A stretch of DNA of 44,352 bases from Paracoccus sp. (in: a-proteobacteria) (GCF_030536915.1 NZ_JAUNPC010000001.1:90243-134594), one strand, 5' to 3'. Numbered from the stretch's first letter, positions 9,037 through 16,755 are shown. Program-made: numbers and translations. Notes: generated by a model from the sequence alone, not told the origin.

Positions 9037-9699
9037 ATGAGCCTTGGCGAAATCAGGCAGCGCATTGCAGCGGCGGCGGCAGGGGCGGACCGCGATCCGG
9101 CGGGGGTGACGCTGATCGCGGTCAGCAAGCTGCAGCCCGACGACCGGGTGCGGGCGGCGCTGGACGCCGGACAGCGCGTCTTCGGCGAGAATTACGTGCA
9201 GGAGGCGCAGCGGAAATGGCCCGGGCTGCGCGAAGGGCGGCCGGGAATCGAGCTGCATCTGGTCGGGCCGCTGCAGTCCAACAAGGCCCGCGCCGCGGTC
9301 GAGAGTTTTGACGCGATCCACAGCCTCGACCGGCCCTCGCTGGCCCGGAGGCTGGCGCGGATCGTGCAGGAGCTGGGGCGCGCGCCGCAATTGTTCGTGC
9401 AGGTCAATACCGGCGACGAGCCGCAGAAGGCCGGCATCCCGCCTGCCGAGGCGGATGCGTTCATCGCCCTGTGCCGGGACCTTTACCTGCCGCTTGCGGG
9501 CTGCATGTGCATTCCCCCGGATGACGACGATCCCGCGCCGCATTTCCGCCTGCTGCGGGACATTGCCCGGCGAAACGGCCTTCCGGGCCTGTCGATGGGG
9601 ATGAGCGGCGATTTCGAGACCGCCATTGCCGAAGGCGCGACCCATGTCAGGATCGGCAGCGCCATCTTCGGCGCAAGGCCCACAGGTGCGAACGGCTGA
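9037..9699 (+). CDS. yggS: YggS-family pyridoxal-phosphate homeostasis protein
   Basis: A 220-residue fold-type III PLP-binding protein (PLPBP/YggS/PROSC). It carries PLP without known enzyme activity and balances free PLP and amino-acid pools. Seen: the PLP-lysine strand VTLIAVSKLQP, the FGENYVQEA signature, HLVGPLQSNKA, and a C-terminal phosphate-binding segment LSMGMSGDFETAIAEGATHVRIGSAIFG. A ribosome site AGGAGG at 9024-9029 is 7 bases from the ATG at 9037; a GTG at 9034 is a weaker choice. It lies 35 bases after the porin terminator, so it needs its own promoter or readthrough. Confidence 0.93.
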   Translation: MSLGEIRQRIAAAAAGADRDPAGVTLIAVSKLQPDDRVRAALDAGQRVFGENYVQEAQRKWPGLREGRPGIELHLVGPLQSNKARAAVESFDAIHSLDRPSLARRLARIVQELGRAPQLFVQVNTGDEPQKAGIPPAEADAFIALCRDLYLPLAGCMCIPPDDDDPAPHFRLLRDIARRNGLPGLSMGMSGDFETAIAEGATHVRIGSAIFGARPTGANG

Positions 9700-10229
9700 G
9701 GCGACTGGTCCGGCGACGGTGCGCCTTGGAAGGATCGTCAGGCACCGGCAGCAGGTCCGACCCGCGCTGCTGCAGTCCGGGGTCGCTGCCACCCCGACAA
9801 GGGCGCGGGTGCCGGCCTGCTGGCAGGGTTCGGGATGGCGCCACGAAGGCCTGGAACGGCCACCCAAGGCCGCCGTACCGGGCAGCCCTGCGCTTGCGCT
9901 GAGCAAGGAGGCAAAACAGATGAAAGGCCGTGCAATCGACAGGCACAGCTGAAGCCGCCATTTGGGCCGAAGCAATTGCGTTCCGCCGGCTTGCGACGCA
10001 TCACGCCCGGACTGCAGGAGCGCGTTTCCGAGCTGCGGCAGGGTATTCGTCGGGGCCACGCCAGCGTCATCTTCAACCCTTGAGACCGCCCCGTTGGTCC
10101 TTGCCGCCGCTTTGCCCGGTCTGGAACCTGCTGGACGCATCCTTTCGGCCGGATGGCCTCACGGCATCAGCCAAGCTCATCCCCGTTCCCGTGGCCTCGT
10201 CGGGCCATGAAGGGCAGGGGATGCTTTGT
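9700..10229. other. 530-bp gene-free island between convergent genes
   Basis: No recognisable gene, RNA or terminator. The only coding-like signal is a micro-ORF at 9920-9952 (ten residues, MKGRAIDRHS) preceded by AAGGAGG at 9905-9911. Short words are shared with the island at 20269-20791: CGACGCATCAC at 9994-10004, and GTGCCGGC followed by GGCAGG, TTCGG, GGCGCC and ACGA at 9809-9846. The right edge runs into a hairpin repeat that overlaps the 3' end of the PAS gene. See findings. Confidence 0.6.
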
Positions 10230-11813
10230 TCACGCGCCTGCGGCTGCGCGCAGGGGACGGTTGATCGCGTCCCCTGAATCCCGCCCTGCAAGCGGCAGGG
10301 GCATGTCGCCCGACAACCCGCCCGCCACGGCGGGAACGAACTGCACCATGCGGCGGCCGGCGGAGAGCGGGCGCACCCGCCAGGACAGGATCACGCGGTC
10401 CGGCCCGGCAATGGCGCCCTGCAGCGGCCCCTCGGCCCGTTCCTGCCCCAGGGCCGCGCGCAGGCCGTGGTAACCGGGGCTGTCCGCCGCGATCCGCCCC
10501 CACAACTCGAGATAGCCGCGCAGGCTGTCGGCGGCCTTCGGACCCCATGTGCCGTCGAAGGCCCGGTTGGCGCTGAGCATCCGGCCATCCGCGTCGAAGA
10601 TGGCGACTGCCGCGTCGATGCCGTTGAGGATCTCGGCCCCCAGCGACAGCTCGGCCCGGAAGCGGCGGGTCATCGCGATCTCGCCGGTGATGTCCTCGAA
10701 CAGGAAGGCGATGGCGCCGTCGGGATGGGGGCGGCCGGTCACGCGATAGGTCTGGCCGCCGGGAAGCGACCAGGTTTCGACATGGCGGCCCGAGGCGGCC
10801 TCGGCCTCGAGCGTGGCGATGCTGTTGCGCCAGCTTGCATAGTCCTTGGGCTCGGGCACCATCCGCAATTCGCGCAGCCCGTCCAGCATCGCGTAAAGCG
10901 TGGGCCGGGCGGTGAGAAAGCCGATGGACAAGCCCGTCAGGTCCATCAGCGCCGGATTGAACAGTTGCAGCCGCCGGTCGCGGTCGAAGATCGCAAGCCC
11001 GGTGGGCAGGTCGGCGAAGGTCTTGGTCAGCGTCTGCACGAACTCGCGCAGGCTGCGCTCGGCCCGCACGGCATTGTCGGCGGGCACCGCGAAGATCGTG
11101 CGGTGTCCGTCGCCCGGCTGCAGGTGGCAATCGAACCAGCGCATCTGGTCGTCGCCCTCGATCTGCGCCCGGGGGGTGCCGCCCGCGTCCTGCGGCAGGG
11201 TGAACAGGCGCGGCAGCGGCCAGCGCACCTCGCCCGTCAACTGCGCCTCGGCCTCGGCTAGATAGGCGGCGTTGGCCCAGGTGACCGCGCCCTCGGCATT
11301 CTCGCGCCAGATCAGCACCGGGGCCCGGTCGACCGATTCGCGCAAAACCTCAAGCTCGTCCTCCATGGCGGCGAGCGAGTGGGAATTGACGGCGATCGCC
11401 GCGTGTTCCAGCCGGGGGTCCACGACCTCGACCCGGATCAGCCCGTCCCCCAGATCCTGCAGCGTCAGCCGCAGGTCCGAAAGACCCGCGCCGCCCAGCG
11501 TGGCCGTGCCCTCGGCGGCCGCCACGCCCAGCAGCCGCTGGGGATCATCGAAACGCCGGCAGAGCCAGAGCCAGAGCTTCTGCCAGTCGCCGTCGCCCGG
11601 CAGCATGTCCAGAAGGGTCTGTGCCGAGCCGGTCGCGTCGGCCAGCCGCCGGTTGCGGAACAGAAAGGCTATGGGCTCGGCCTCGGGGCGGGCGCGCGCC
11701 GCCGTGCGGGGGGCGTGCTGCGGATTGCCGATCCGATGCGCCAGCGCAAGCCCGATGAGAACCGAGACCACCCCTGCCGCAAGGGCCATCATCACCGTGA
11801 TCGCGTCGTCCAT
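10230..11813 (-). CDS. Membrane-anchored multi-PAS protein without kinase domain
   Basis: A 527-residue protein with one N-terminal membrane helix (about 5-25) followed by tandem PAS-like modules. PAS-type strands are clearest at about 160-190 (APVLIWRENAEGAVTWANAAY), 270-390 (LPTGLAIFDRDRRLQLFNPAL to AIAFLFEDITGEI) and 395-430 (GIDAAVAIFDADGRMLSANRAF). No histidine-kinase H-box or ATPase boxes, GGDEF or EAL follow; the protein stops after the last PAS. It starts 79 bases after regB on the same strand and may share its transcript. The last ~25 residues are encoded by a hairpin-rich repeat at 10237-10289 and may be a non-native tail. Ligand and partner are unknown; a redox or modulatory role with RegB is only a guess from position. 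Confidence 0.75.
   Translation of the reverse strand: MDDAITVMMALAAGVVSVLIGLALAHRIGNPQHAPRTAARARPEAEPIAFLFRNRRLADATGSAQTLLDMLPGDGDWQKLWLWLCRRFDDPQRLLGVAAAEGTATLGGAGLSDLRLTLQDLGDGLIRVEVVDPRLEHAAIAVNSHSLAAMEDELEVLRESVDRAPVLIWRENAEGAVTWANAAYLAEAEAQLTGEVRWPLPRLFTLPQDAGGTPRAQIEGDDQMRWFDCHLQPGDGHRTIFAVPADNAVRAERSLREFVQTLTKTFADLPTGLAIFDRDRRLQLFNPALMDLTGLSIGFLTARPTLYAMLDGLRELRMVPEPKDYASWRNSIATLEAEAASGRHVETWSLPGGQTYRVTGRPHPDGAIAFLFEDITGEIAMTRRFRAELSLGAEILNGIDAAVAIFDADGRMLSANRAFDGTWGPKAADSLRGYLELWGRIAADSPGYHGLRAALGQERAEGPLQGAIAGPDRVILSWRVRPLSAGRRMVQFVPAVAGGLSGDMPLPLAGRDSGDAINRPLRAAAGA
10237..10289. repeat. Candidate dispersed hairpin repeat, copy 1
   Basis: Contains the stem CAGGGGACG...CGTCCCCTG at 10251-10277. 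It shares, in the same order, the blocks CCTGCG, CTGCGC, CGG, ATCGCG, CCCCTG, ATCC and CCTGC with 36632-36687. This copy overlaps the 3' end of the PAS-protein gene, the other is intergenic. The alignment was made by eye in GC-rich DNA, so chance similarity is not excluded. Confidence 0.35.
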
Positions 11814-11892
11814 GGCCGCCTTCTGCGTCTGTTCGGCGACCGTGCTAGCATCCTCCGCCTTAAATAAGGGTTAAGCCGGGCTTCCGGGCCGT

Positions 11893-13239
11893 TCAATCGG
11901 TGATTGTCGGATTGGGACCAAGCGCCATGCGGTCATCGGCGAGAATCGCGTCCTCGGGCCAGGACACCCGCGCGACGGCACCGTCCTGGTTGAAGAAGGC
12001 CACTGTCCCGCCGCTGCGTTCCAGAAGCGTGCGGGCGATGAACAGACCAAGCCCCATGCCCTCGTAGGGACCCGCCGCCGATCCCGCCTTGCGTGTGGAA
12101 AGATAGGGTTCGCCCAGGCGGCCCAGCAGATGCGGGGGGTAGCCGGGGCCATCGTCCCGGATCTCGACGGTGATCCGTCCGCTTTCGCGGCTGGCGCTGA
12201 TCTCGACCCGGCCAACGGCGAAATCTACGGCGTTCTGGATCAGGTTGCGGATTGCATGGATCAGCCCCGCGTCGCGCTGGACGACCAGCGCGCCGACCGC
12301 GCCCAGATCCATGCCGATCCGCACCCCGCGATGGCTGTGGGGACCCGCGGCCTCGTCCAGAACGTCCGCTAATGGCGCGGAATGCAGCAGTAGGTCGTCC
12401 TTTCCCGCGCTGCCCATCCCGCGTAGGATATCGCGGCAGCGGTCCACCGAGCGGCGCAGTTCGGCCAGGTCCGTGGCGATCTCGGGGCGGTCGGCGAACT
12501 CGTCGGCCAGCTCGCCCGCGATCAGCTTGATGGTGGCCAGGGGCGTCCCCATCTCATGCGCCGCCGCGGCGACCACGCCGCCCAGGTGCTGCAGCCGCTG
12601 TTCGCGGGCAAGCCCCATCTGCGTGGCCGCCAGCGCGTCCGAGGTCGCGCGAAGGTCGGCCGAGACGCCATAGACGCAGAGTGCGAAGAAGGCCCCGCCG
12701 ATGAACAGCTCAAGCACCCGGCCGACATGCAGCGCGGTCTCGGGGCGCGGGGCCATGTCGGGCAGAAAGGTCAGCGGCACCGCCAGCGCCGTCATCGCAA
12801 GCAGCATCGCCGTCGTGGCCATGGCGAGCGCAAGGATGTGACGTAGCGGCAGCACCGTGGCGCCAATGGTCAGGGGCGCCAGCACGAACAGGGCGAAGGG
12901 GTTGCCGATGCCGCCGGTCAGCGTCAGCAGCGCCCCCGTCTGCAGCGTGTCGAAGACAAGCTGTGCCAGTGCATGGCGCGCATCGACCCGCCGGCTTCGC
13001 GCCGTCAGCAGCAGGTTCATGGCGACCGCCGCCGCCAGCACAAGCAAAACCGCCATCAGCGGGAAACGCGCGCCCAACGCCCAGGCGCCCGCCGCCGCGG
13101 CCGCCTGGCCTGCCAGCGCGATCCAGCGCGCGGTGATCAGGCGCCGGGGCCGGATGGGACCGGGACCGGCCAGCAGCCGCAGCCCTCGCCCGGTGGAGCC
13201 GGGCAGAGGGTCGTGGCGCCCCTGGAACTTCGGTGGCAT
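11893..13239 (-). CDS. regB: Redox-sensing histidine kinase RegB/PrrB
   Basis: A 448-residue membrane sensor kinase that phosphorylates RegA when the quinone pool is reduced. Seen: an N-terminal membrane domain of about six helices (35-190), the ubiquinone-binding signature GGIGNPF (109-115), an H-box AAHEMGTPLATIK with phospho-accepting His228, and the redox Cys268 in DRCRDILRGM. The kinase then continues with N-box NLIQNAVDFA, G1 DDGPGYP and G2 GMGLGLFIA. The His-to-Cys spacing of 40 equals His225/Cys265 of the Rhodobacter capsulatus protein. The ATG at 13237-13239 is chosen for family length and a GAGGG upstream; the frame is open for 53 further codons without signal. Divergent from senC with 74 bases between. 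Confidence 0.95.
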   Translation of the reverse strand: MPPKFQGRHDPLPGSTGRGLRLLAGPGPIRPRRLITARWIALAGQAAAAAGAWALGARFPLMAVLLVLAAAVAMNLLLTARSRRVDARHALAQLVFDTLQTGALLTLTGGIGNPFALFVLAPLTIGATVLPLRHILALAMATTAMLLAMTALAVPLTFLPDMAPRPETALHVGRVLELFIGGAFFALCVYGVSADLRATSDALAATQMGLAREQRLQHLGGVVAAAAHEMGTPLATIKLIAGELADEFADRPEIATDLAELRRSVDRCRDILRGMGSAGKDDLLLHSAPLADVLDEAAGPHSHRGVRIGMDLGAVGALVVQRDAGLIHAIRNLIQNAVDFAVGRVEISASRESGRITVEIRDDGPGYPPHLLGRLGEPYLSTRKAGSAAGPYEGMGLGLFIARTLLERSGGTVAFFNQDGAVARVSWPEDAILADDRMALGPNPTITD

Positions 13240-13313
13240 GATGTCGCCCTCGCCTTGGTGGCCCGCGCTTGATAGCCACCCCGATGGGACGCGGCAATGA
13301 AGAGGATCGACCC
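13240..13313. promoter_or_regulatory. Divergent regB/senC promoter region
   Basis: These 74 bases separate the start codons of regB (minus) and senC (plus), so they must carry both promoters and possibly RegA operators. I could not identify a convincing -35/-10 pair or a RegA site by eye. AAGAGG ahead of the senC ATG serves as its ribosome site. The call rests on gene arrangement, and divergent regB/senC transcription is the established arrangement in Rhodobacter. Confidence 0.45.
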
Positions 13314-13937
13314 ATGACGGAACGCCGATTGATGATGCTGGGGCTTCTCGCCACGGTGCTGGTGCTGCTGACGGGATGGCTGTGGCTGCGTCCGGCATCG
13401 GGCGATCAGTTCGCGCAATGCCGCAGGTCCACGGTCGCGGGCGGGCTGGACGCGCTGGGCGGCAGCTTCACGCTGACGGACGAAAACGGCGCACGGGTGA
13501 CGGACGCCCAAGTTTTCGACCGGCCCTCGATCTTCTACATGGGTTATACCTATTGCCCGGATGTCTGCCCGATGGACGCGGCGCGCAATGCCGGCGCCGC
13601 GGATATCCTGAGCGAGCGCGGAATGTCGGTGAAGCCGGTGTTCATGTCGGTCGATCCCGCCCGCGACACCCCCGAACAATTGCGCGACTTCACCGATGCG
13701 ATGCACCCCGACATGCTGGGAATTACCGGCAGCGTCGAGGAAGTCACGGCAGTCAGCCGCGCCTGGCGCGGGTATTTCCGCCTGAACGACGAAGAGGACA
13801 AGGAAAGCTATCTTGTTGATCATACGACAAACAGCTTTCTTGTTCTTCCCGGCCATGGCACGGTCGAGTTCTTTACCCGCGATACCAGCCCGGAACAGAT
13901 GGCCGATCAAATTGCCTGTTTTGTCGAGGCGACCTGA
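13314..13937 (+). CDS. senC: SCO1/SenC (PrrC) copper chaperone
   Basis: A 207-residue membrane-anchored periplasmic thioredoxin-fold protein. The family delivers copper to the CuA site of cytochrome c oxidase and, in Rhodobacter, links oxidase activity to the RegB/PrrB signal. Seen: an N-terminal anchor (6-25), the copper-binding CPDVC (Cys81, Cys85) within YMGYTYCPDVCP, and the third ligand His170 in VDHTTNSFLV. The ATG at 13314 is preceded by AAGAGG; an in-frame ATG-like start 15 codons earlier lies inside the promoter region. It is the first gene of senC-regA-hvrA. Confidence 0.95.
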   Translation: MTERRLMMLGLLATVLVLLTGWLWLRPASGDQFAQCRRSTVAGGLDALGGSFTLTDENGARVTDAQVFDRPSIFYMGYTYCPDVCPMDAARNAGAADILSERGMSVKPVFMSVDPARDTPEQLRDFTDAMHPDMLGITGSVEEVTAVSRAWRGYFRLNDEEDKESYLVDHTTNSFLVLPGHGTVEFFTRDTSPEQMADQIACFVEAT

Positions 13938-13996
13938 TCCGGTTGCGGGATCGGCAGGATGCGGGTTATGAAAACGGCCATTGCAGCGAGATCAGG

Positions 13997-14551
13997 ATGA
14001 ACGCAGAGAATACGACCGGCATTGGCGACGATCCCAGCCTTCTGCTGGTCGATGACGACGAGGTTTTCGTGACCCGGCTGGCCCGGGCGATGGAACGGCG
14101 CGGATTTCGGACGGAAATCGCGACCAGCGTGGAAGTTGCGCGCCACAAGGTGGCAGCCCGCGCGCCCGCCTATGCCGTTGTGGATCTGCGACTTGAGGAT
14201 GGCAGCGGGCTGGATGTGGTGGACGCGCTGCGTTCCCGGCGCGAGGATTGCCGCATTGTCGTGCTGACGGGATATGGCGCGATTGCGACGGCCGTTGCGG
14301 CAGTCAAGATGGGCGCGGCCGATTACCTGTCAAAGCCCGCCGATGCCGATGAAGTGACCGCGGCGCTGCTGGCACAGGCCTCGGCGCTGCCGCCCCCGTC
14401 CGAAAACCCGATGTCCGCCGACCGGGTGCGTTGGGAACATATCCAGCGCGTGTTCGAGCAATGCGACCGCAATGTCAGCGAAACGGCGCGGCGGCTGCAT
14501 ATGCATCGGCGGACATTGCAGAGAATATTGGCCAAGCGCGGACCGCGCTGA
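13997..14551 (+). CDS. regA: Redox response regulator RegA/PrrA
   Basis: A 184-residue two-domain response regulator, identical in length to Rhodobacter RegA. The receiver domain has the acidic pocket DDD (19-21), phospho-acceptor Asp63 in YAVVDLRLEDGSG, Thr91 in VVLTGYGA and Lys113 in YLSKPAD. A proline-rich linker (PPPSENP) leads to a Fis-type helix-turn-helix with SETARRLHMHRRTLQRILAKR. It activates or represses respiration, carbon and nitrogen fixation and, in phototrophs, photosynthesis genes. The start is the ATG at 13997, 59 bases after senC, with only a short AGG in front of it, so translation may be weak or coupled. Confidence 0.96.
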   Translation: MNAENTTGIGDDPSLLLVDDDEVFVTRLARAMERRGFRTEIATSVEVARHKVAARAPAYAVVDLRLEDGSGLDVVDALRSRREDCRIVVLTGYGAIATAVAAVKMGAADYLSKPADADEVTAALLAQASALPPPSENPMSADRVRWEHIQRVFEQCDRNVSETARRLHMHRRTLQRILAKRGPR

Positions 14552-14621
14552 ATATTGCAGTTGCGCGAAGAAACGTTATTTGTCATCCAGTGCTCCGCAT
14601 TTCGCGCGAAAGGAATGGAAT

Positions 14622-14951
14622 TTGGAACTCGACGTGGACTCGATGTCGCTGGAAGATCTGCGGGCGCTGCGCACCCAGATCGACAAGGCGATCAGTTCTT
14701 ACGAAACCCGCCGCCGGAAAGAAGCCATGGCCGCGCTTGAGCGGACTGCCCGTGACATGGGGTTCAACCTGTCCGAACTGACCGGCGCCGGGGGCCGCGG
14801 ACGCCGTGGCGCCGGGGCGGCCAGCGAAGGCCAGCCCAAATACGCTCACCCCGACGATCCCAACCAGACATGGTCGGGCCGCGGCCGGCGGCCGCGCTGG
14901 GTGCTCGAGCAGATCGAGGCGGGCAAATCGCTGGAAGACCTGCTGGCCTGA
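14622..14951 (+). CDS. hvrA: HvrA-type H-NS family DNA-binding protein
   Basis: A 109-residue H-NS/HvrA-family nucleoid protein. The N-terminal half is a charged oligomerisation helix (MSLEDLRALRTQIDKAISSYETRRRKE in sense order, about 8-34). The C-terminal half holds the core DNA-binding signature as TWSGRGRRPRWV, the alphaproteobacterial version of TWTGRGRTP. In Rhodobacter capsulatus HvrA tunes photosynthesis and nitrogen-fixation genes and lies next to regA, as here. I place the start at a TTG (14622-14624) because AAAGGA lies 7 bases upstream. The first ATG is 7 codons later and has no clear ribosome site. It follows regA by 70 bases. Confidence 0.88.
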   Translation: MELDVDSMSLEDLRALRTQIDKAISSYETRRRKEAMAALERTARDMGFNLSELTGAGGRGRRGAGAASEGQPKYAHPDDPNQTWSGRGRRPRWVLEQIEAGKSLEDLLA

Positions 14952-14969
14952 CAGGACGCCGCGCCGGGG

Positions 14970-15566
14970 TCAGCCGTCCAGGCGGACCATCAGCGCGGCA
15001 AAGCGATCAAGGAAGGCTGTGCGCGTCTCGACAGGCGGGCGCAGCCTGATCCTCAGACCGTCCGTGGTCGCGCCACGGGGCAGGGGAAACAGGCGGTCGG
15101 CCTCGGCGGGGGTGAAGCCCGCGATCTCGACCGCCTCCAGCCGGGCAGAGATCCGGTCGGCCCGCTTGATCCGGGCCTTGACCGGGGCCGGGATCGCCGA
15201 CGGCAGGCCGAAGCGGCGGTGGATCGCCGCGGCAAGGCGGGCGTCCATCTCGCGGTATTCCGGCCCCAGTGCCGCCTTGACCGGCGAGATCATGTCCCCG
15301 ATCACATATTCCGGCGCGTCATGCAGCAGCGCCGCAAGCTGCCATTGCGGCGCGATGTCGGGATCGAGCCGCGTCAGGATCTCCTCGACCAGCAGGGAAT
15401 GCTCGGCCACCGTATAGGCCCAGTCGCCGCGGGTCTGGCCATTCCAGCGCGCGACAAAGGCAAGCCCATGGGCGATGTCGCCGATCTCGACATCCACCGG
15501 CGTCGGGTCCAGCAGATCCAGCCTGCGGCCTGACAGCATCCGCTGCCATGCCCTTGCGCGCGCCAT
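14970..15566 (-). CDS. HD-domain hydrolase (YfbR-like)
   Basis: A 198-residue HD-superfamily phosphohydrolase resembling the YfbR 5'-deoxynucleotidase group. Metal ligands visible in order: His in YTVAEHSLLVEE, His-Asp in ALLHDAPEYVIGD, and a late Asp in IKRADRISARLEAVE. Predicted to be a cytoplasmic nucleotide phosphohydrolase, exact substrate unknown. The start at 15564-15566 has GAGGTG upstream. A terminator-like hairpin for secB lies 26 bases upstream, so expression needs readthrough or a promoter inside that hairpin. It converges on hvrA with 18 bases between the stops. Confidence 0.85.
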   Translation of the reverse strand: MARARAWQRMLSGRRLDLLDPTPVDVEIGDIAHGLAFVARWNGQTRGDWAYTVAEHSLLVEEILTRLDPDIAPQWQLAALLHDAPEYVIGDMISPVKAALGPEYREMDARLAAAIHRRFGLPSAIPAPVKARIKRADRISARLEAVEIAGFTPAEADRLFPLPRGATTDGLRIRLRPPVETRTAFLDRFAALMVRLDG

Positions 15567-15591
15567 CAGCGGCACCTCGGGGCGGCGATGG

Positions 15592-15618
15592 AAAAAGGCC
15601 GCCCGTTGCAGGGCGGCC
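15592..15618 (-). terminator. Intrinsic terminator after secB
   Basis: On the minus strand GGCCGCCC and GGGCGGCC (plus-strand positions 15611-15618 and 15597-15604) form an 8-bp GC stem with a 6-base loop. It is followed by five T's (A's at 15592-15596 on plus). The stem begins 26 bases after the secB stop. Confidence 0.85.
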
Positions 15619-15643
15619 CGGTCAGGCGATCGCGGCGCATGGC

Positions 15644-16189
15644 TCAGGACAAGGGCTGGCCCTGCGGCCGTTCGGCCCCCGACTGCGCCTCGGCCTGCGC
15701 CCGGCGCGCGGCCTCCTGCCGGTAAAGCGCCACGAAGTCGATCGGGTCGAGGTTGAAGGGCGGAAAGCCCCCGTCGCGCGTCACGTCCGACAGGATGCGG
15801 CGGACAAAGGGGAACAGCATCCGCGGGCATTCGATCATCAGGAAGGGGTGCATCTGCTCTTCCGGCACGCCCTCGATATGGAAGACGCCGGCATAGTCCA
15901 GTTCGCACAGGAACAGCTTGGCCTTGTCGGAAGCGTTCTGCGAGGTCACGCGATACTTGCAGATCACCTCGTACTGATGCTCGACCTGACGCTTGCGGGC
16001 ATCAAGGCTGACCTGCACCTGGATCTCGGGCGAGACGTCGCCGCCGAGGCCCTTCTGCGCGACGATGTTCTCGAAGGACAGGTCGCGGGTGAACTGGGCC
16101 AGGATGTTCAGGCGGACAGCGGGCTGGCCGGGCTGGGCCGGGGGGGCGGCTGCGCCGGAGGCGGCGCCGTTCGTGGTCTCGTCAGTCAT
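15644..16189 (-). CDS. secB: Protein-export chaperone SecB
   Basis: A 181-residue cytosolic tetrameric chaperone that keeps preproteins unfolded and hands them to SecA. Seen: a flexible Ala/Pro/Gln-rich N-terminus, VRLNILAQFTRDLSFENI, a strand-rich core with ELDYAGVFHIEGVPEEQMHPFLMIECPRMLFPFVR in sense order, SDVTRDGGFPPFNLDPIDFVALY, and a short variable tail. All SecB landmarks are present and the length is slightly long because of the N-terminal extension. The ribosome site is GGATGAAAG. It lies 56 bases after fxsA on the same strand; the fxsA-secB neighbourhood is usual in this family. Confidence 0.97.
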   Translation of the reverse strand: MTDETTNGAASGAAAPPAQPGQPAVRLNILAQFTRDLSFENIVAQKGLGGDVSPEIQVQVSLDARKRQVEHQYEVICKYRVTSQNASDKAKLFLCELDYAGVFHIEGVPEEQMHPFLMIECPRMLFPFVRRILSDVTRDGGFPPFNLDPIDFVALYRQEAARRAQAEAQSGAERPQGQPLS

Positions 16190-16245
16190 CTTTCATCCTC
16201 GCACACAGCGGTTCCCGCGGGTGTTAGCATCGCGGCCGTCTCCGC

Positions 16246-16755
16246 TCAATGCTGCGTCCAGCCGGAAGGGCGGCGCGTTCCGCGCGGCGGCAGCGCGGGC
16301 GGCGGCTCGTCCGGGTCCTCGTCCTCGACCACGACATATTCGGCGTCGATCACCGTGGGCCGGCCCCGCGGGGTGCCGTGGCGCCCAGTGCCGAAGCCCG
16401 CCTGCGTGACGCGCACCCGCTTGCCCAGGGTCCGCAGCACCAGCCCCCGCACCGGCGGGATCAGCAGCAGGATGCCCATCGCGTCGGTGAAGAAGCCCGG
16501 CAGCACCAGCAGCCCGCCCCCCAGCATGATCAGCGCGCCATGGGCGATGGGCTGGCCGGGGTCGCGGAACTCCTCGACCGCCCGCTGCAGATCGGCCATC
16601 GCGGCCGCCCCCTGCCGGCGCATGACCCAGACGCCCAGGACCGCCGACAGCAGCACCCACAGGATCGTCGCCGCAATCCCGATCTCGGCTCCGATCTGGA
16701 TGAACAGCGCGATCTCGAGGATCGGCCACAGGACGAACAGGATCAGGAACCACAT
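16246..16755 (-). CDS. fxsA: FxsA-family membrane protein
   Basis: A 169-residue inner-membrane protein of the FxsA family (the E. coli member relieves phage T7 exclusion by the F factor when overproduced; normal role unclear). Seen: helix 1 WFLILFVLWPILEIALFIQI with the family WPxLEI motif, helix 2 AATILWVLLSAVLGVWVMRRQG, and a Gly-rich hairpin IAHGALIMLGGGLLVLPGFFTDAMGILLLIPPVRGLV. A hydrophilic, acidic and Pro-rich tail follows. Divergent from the Tim44-like gene across 106 bases. Confidence 0.93.
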   Translation of the reverse strand: MWFLILFVLWPILEIALFIQIGAEIGIAATILWVLLSAVLGVWVMRRQGAAAMADLQRAVEEFRDPGQPIAHGALIMLGGGLLVLPGFFTDAMGILLLIPPVRGLVLRTLGKRVRVTQAGFGTGRHGTPRGRPTVIDAEYVVVEDEDPDEPPPALPPRGTRRPSGWTQH

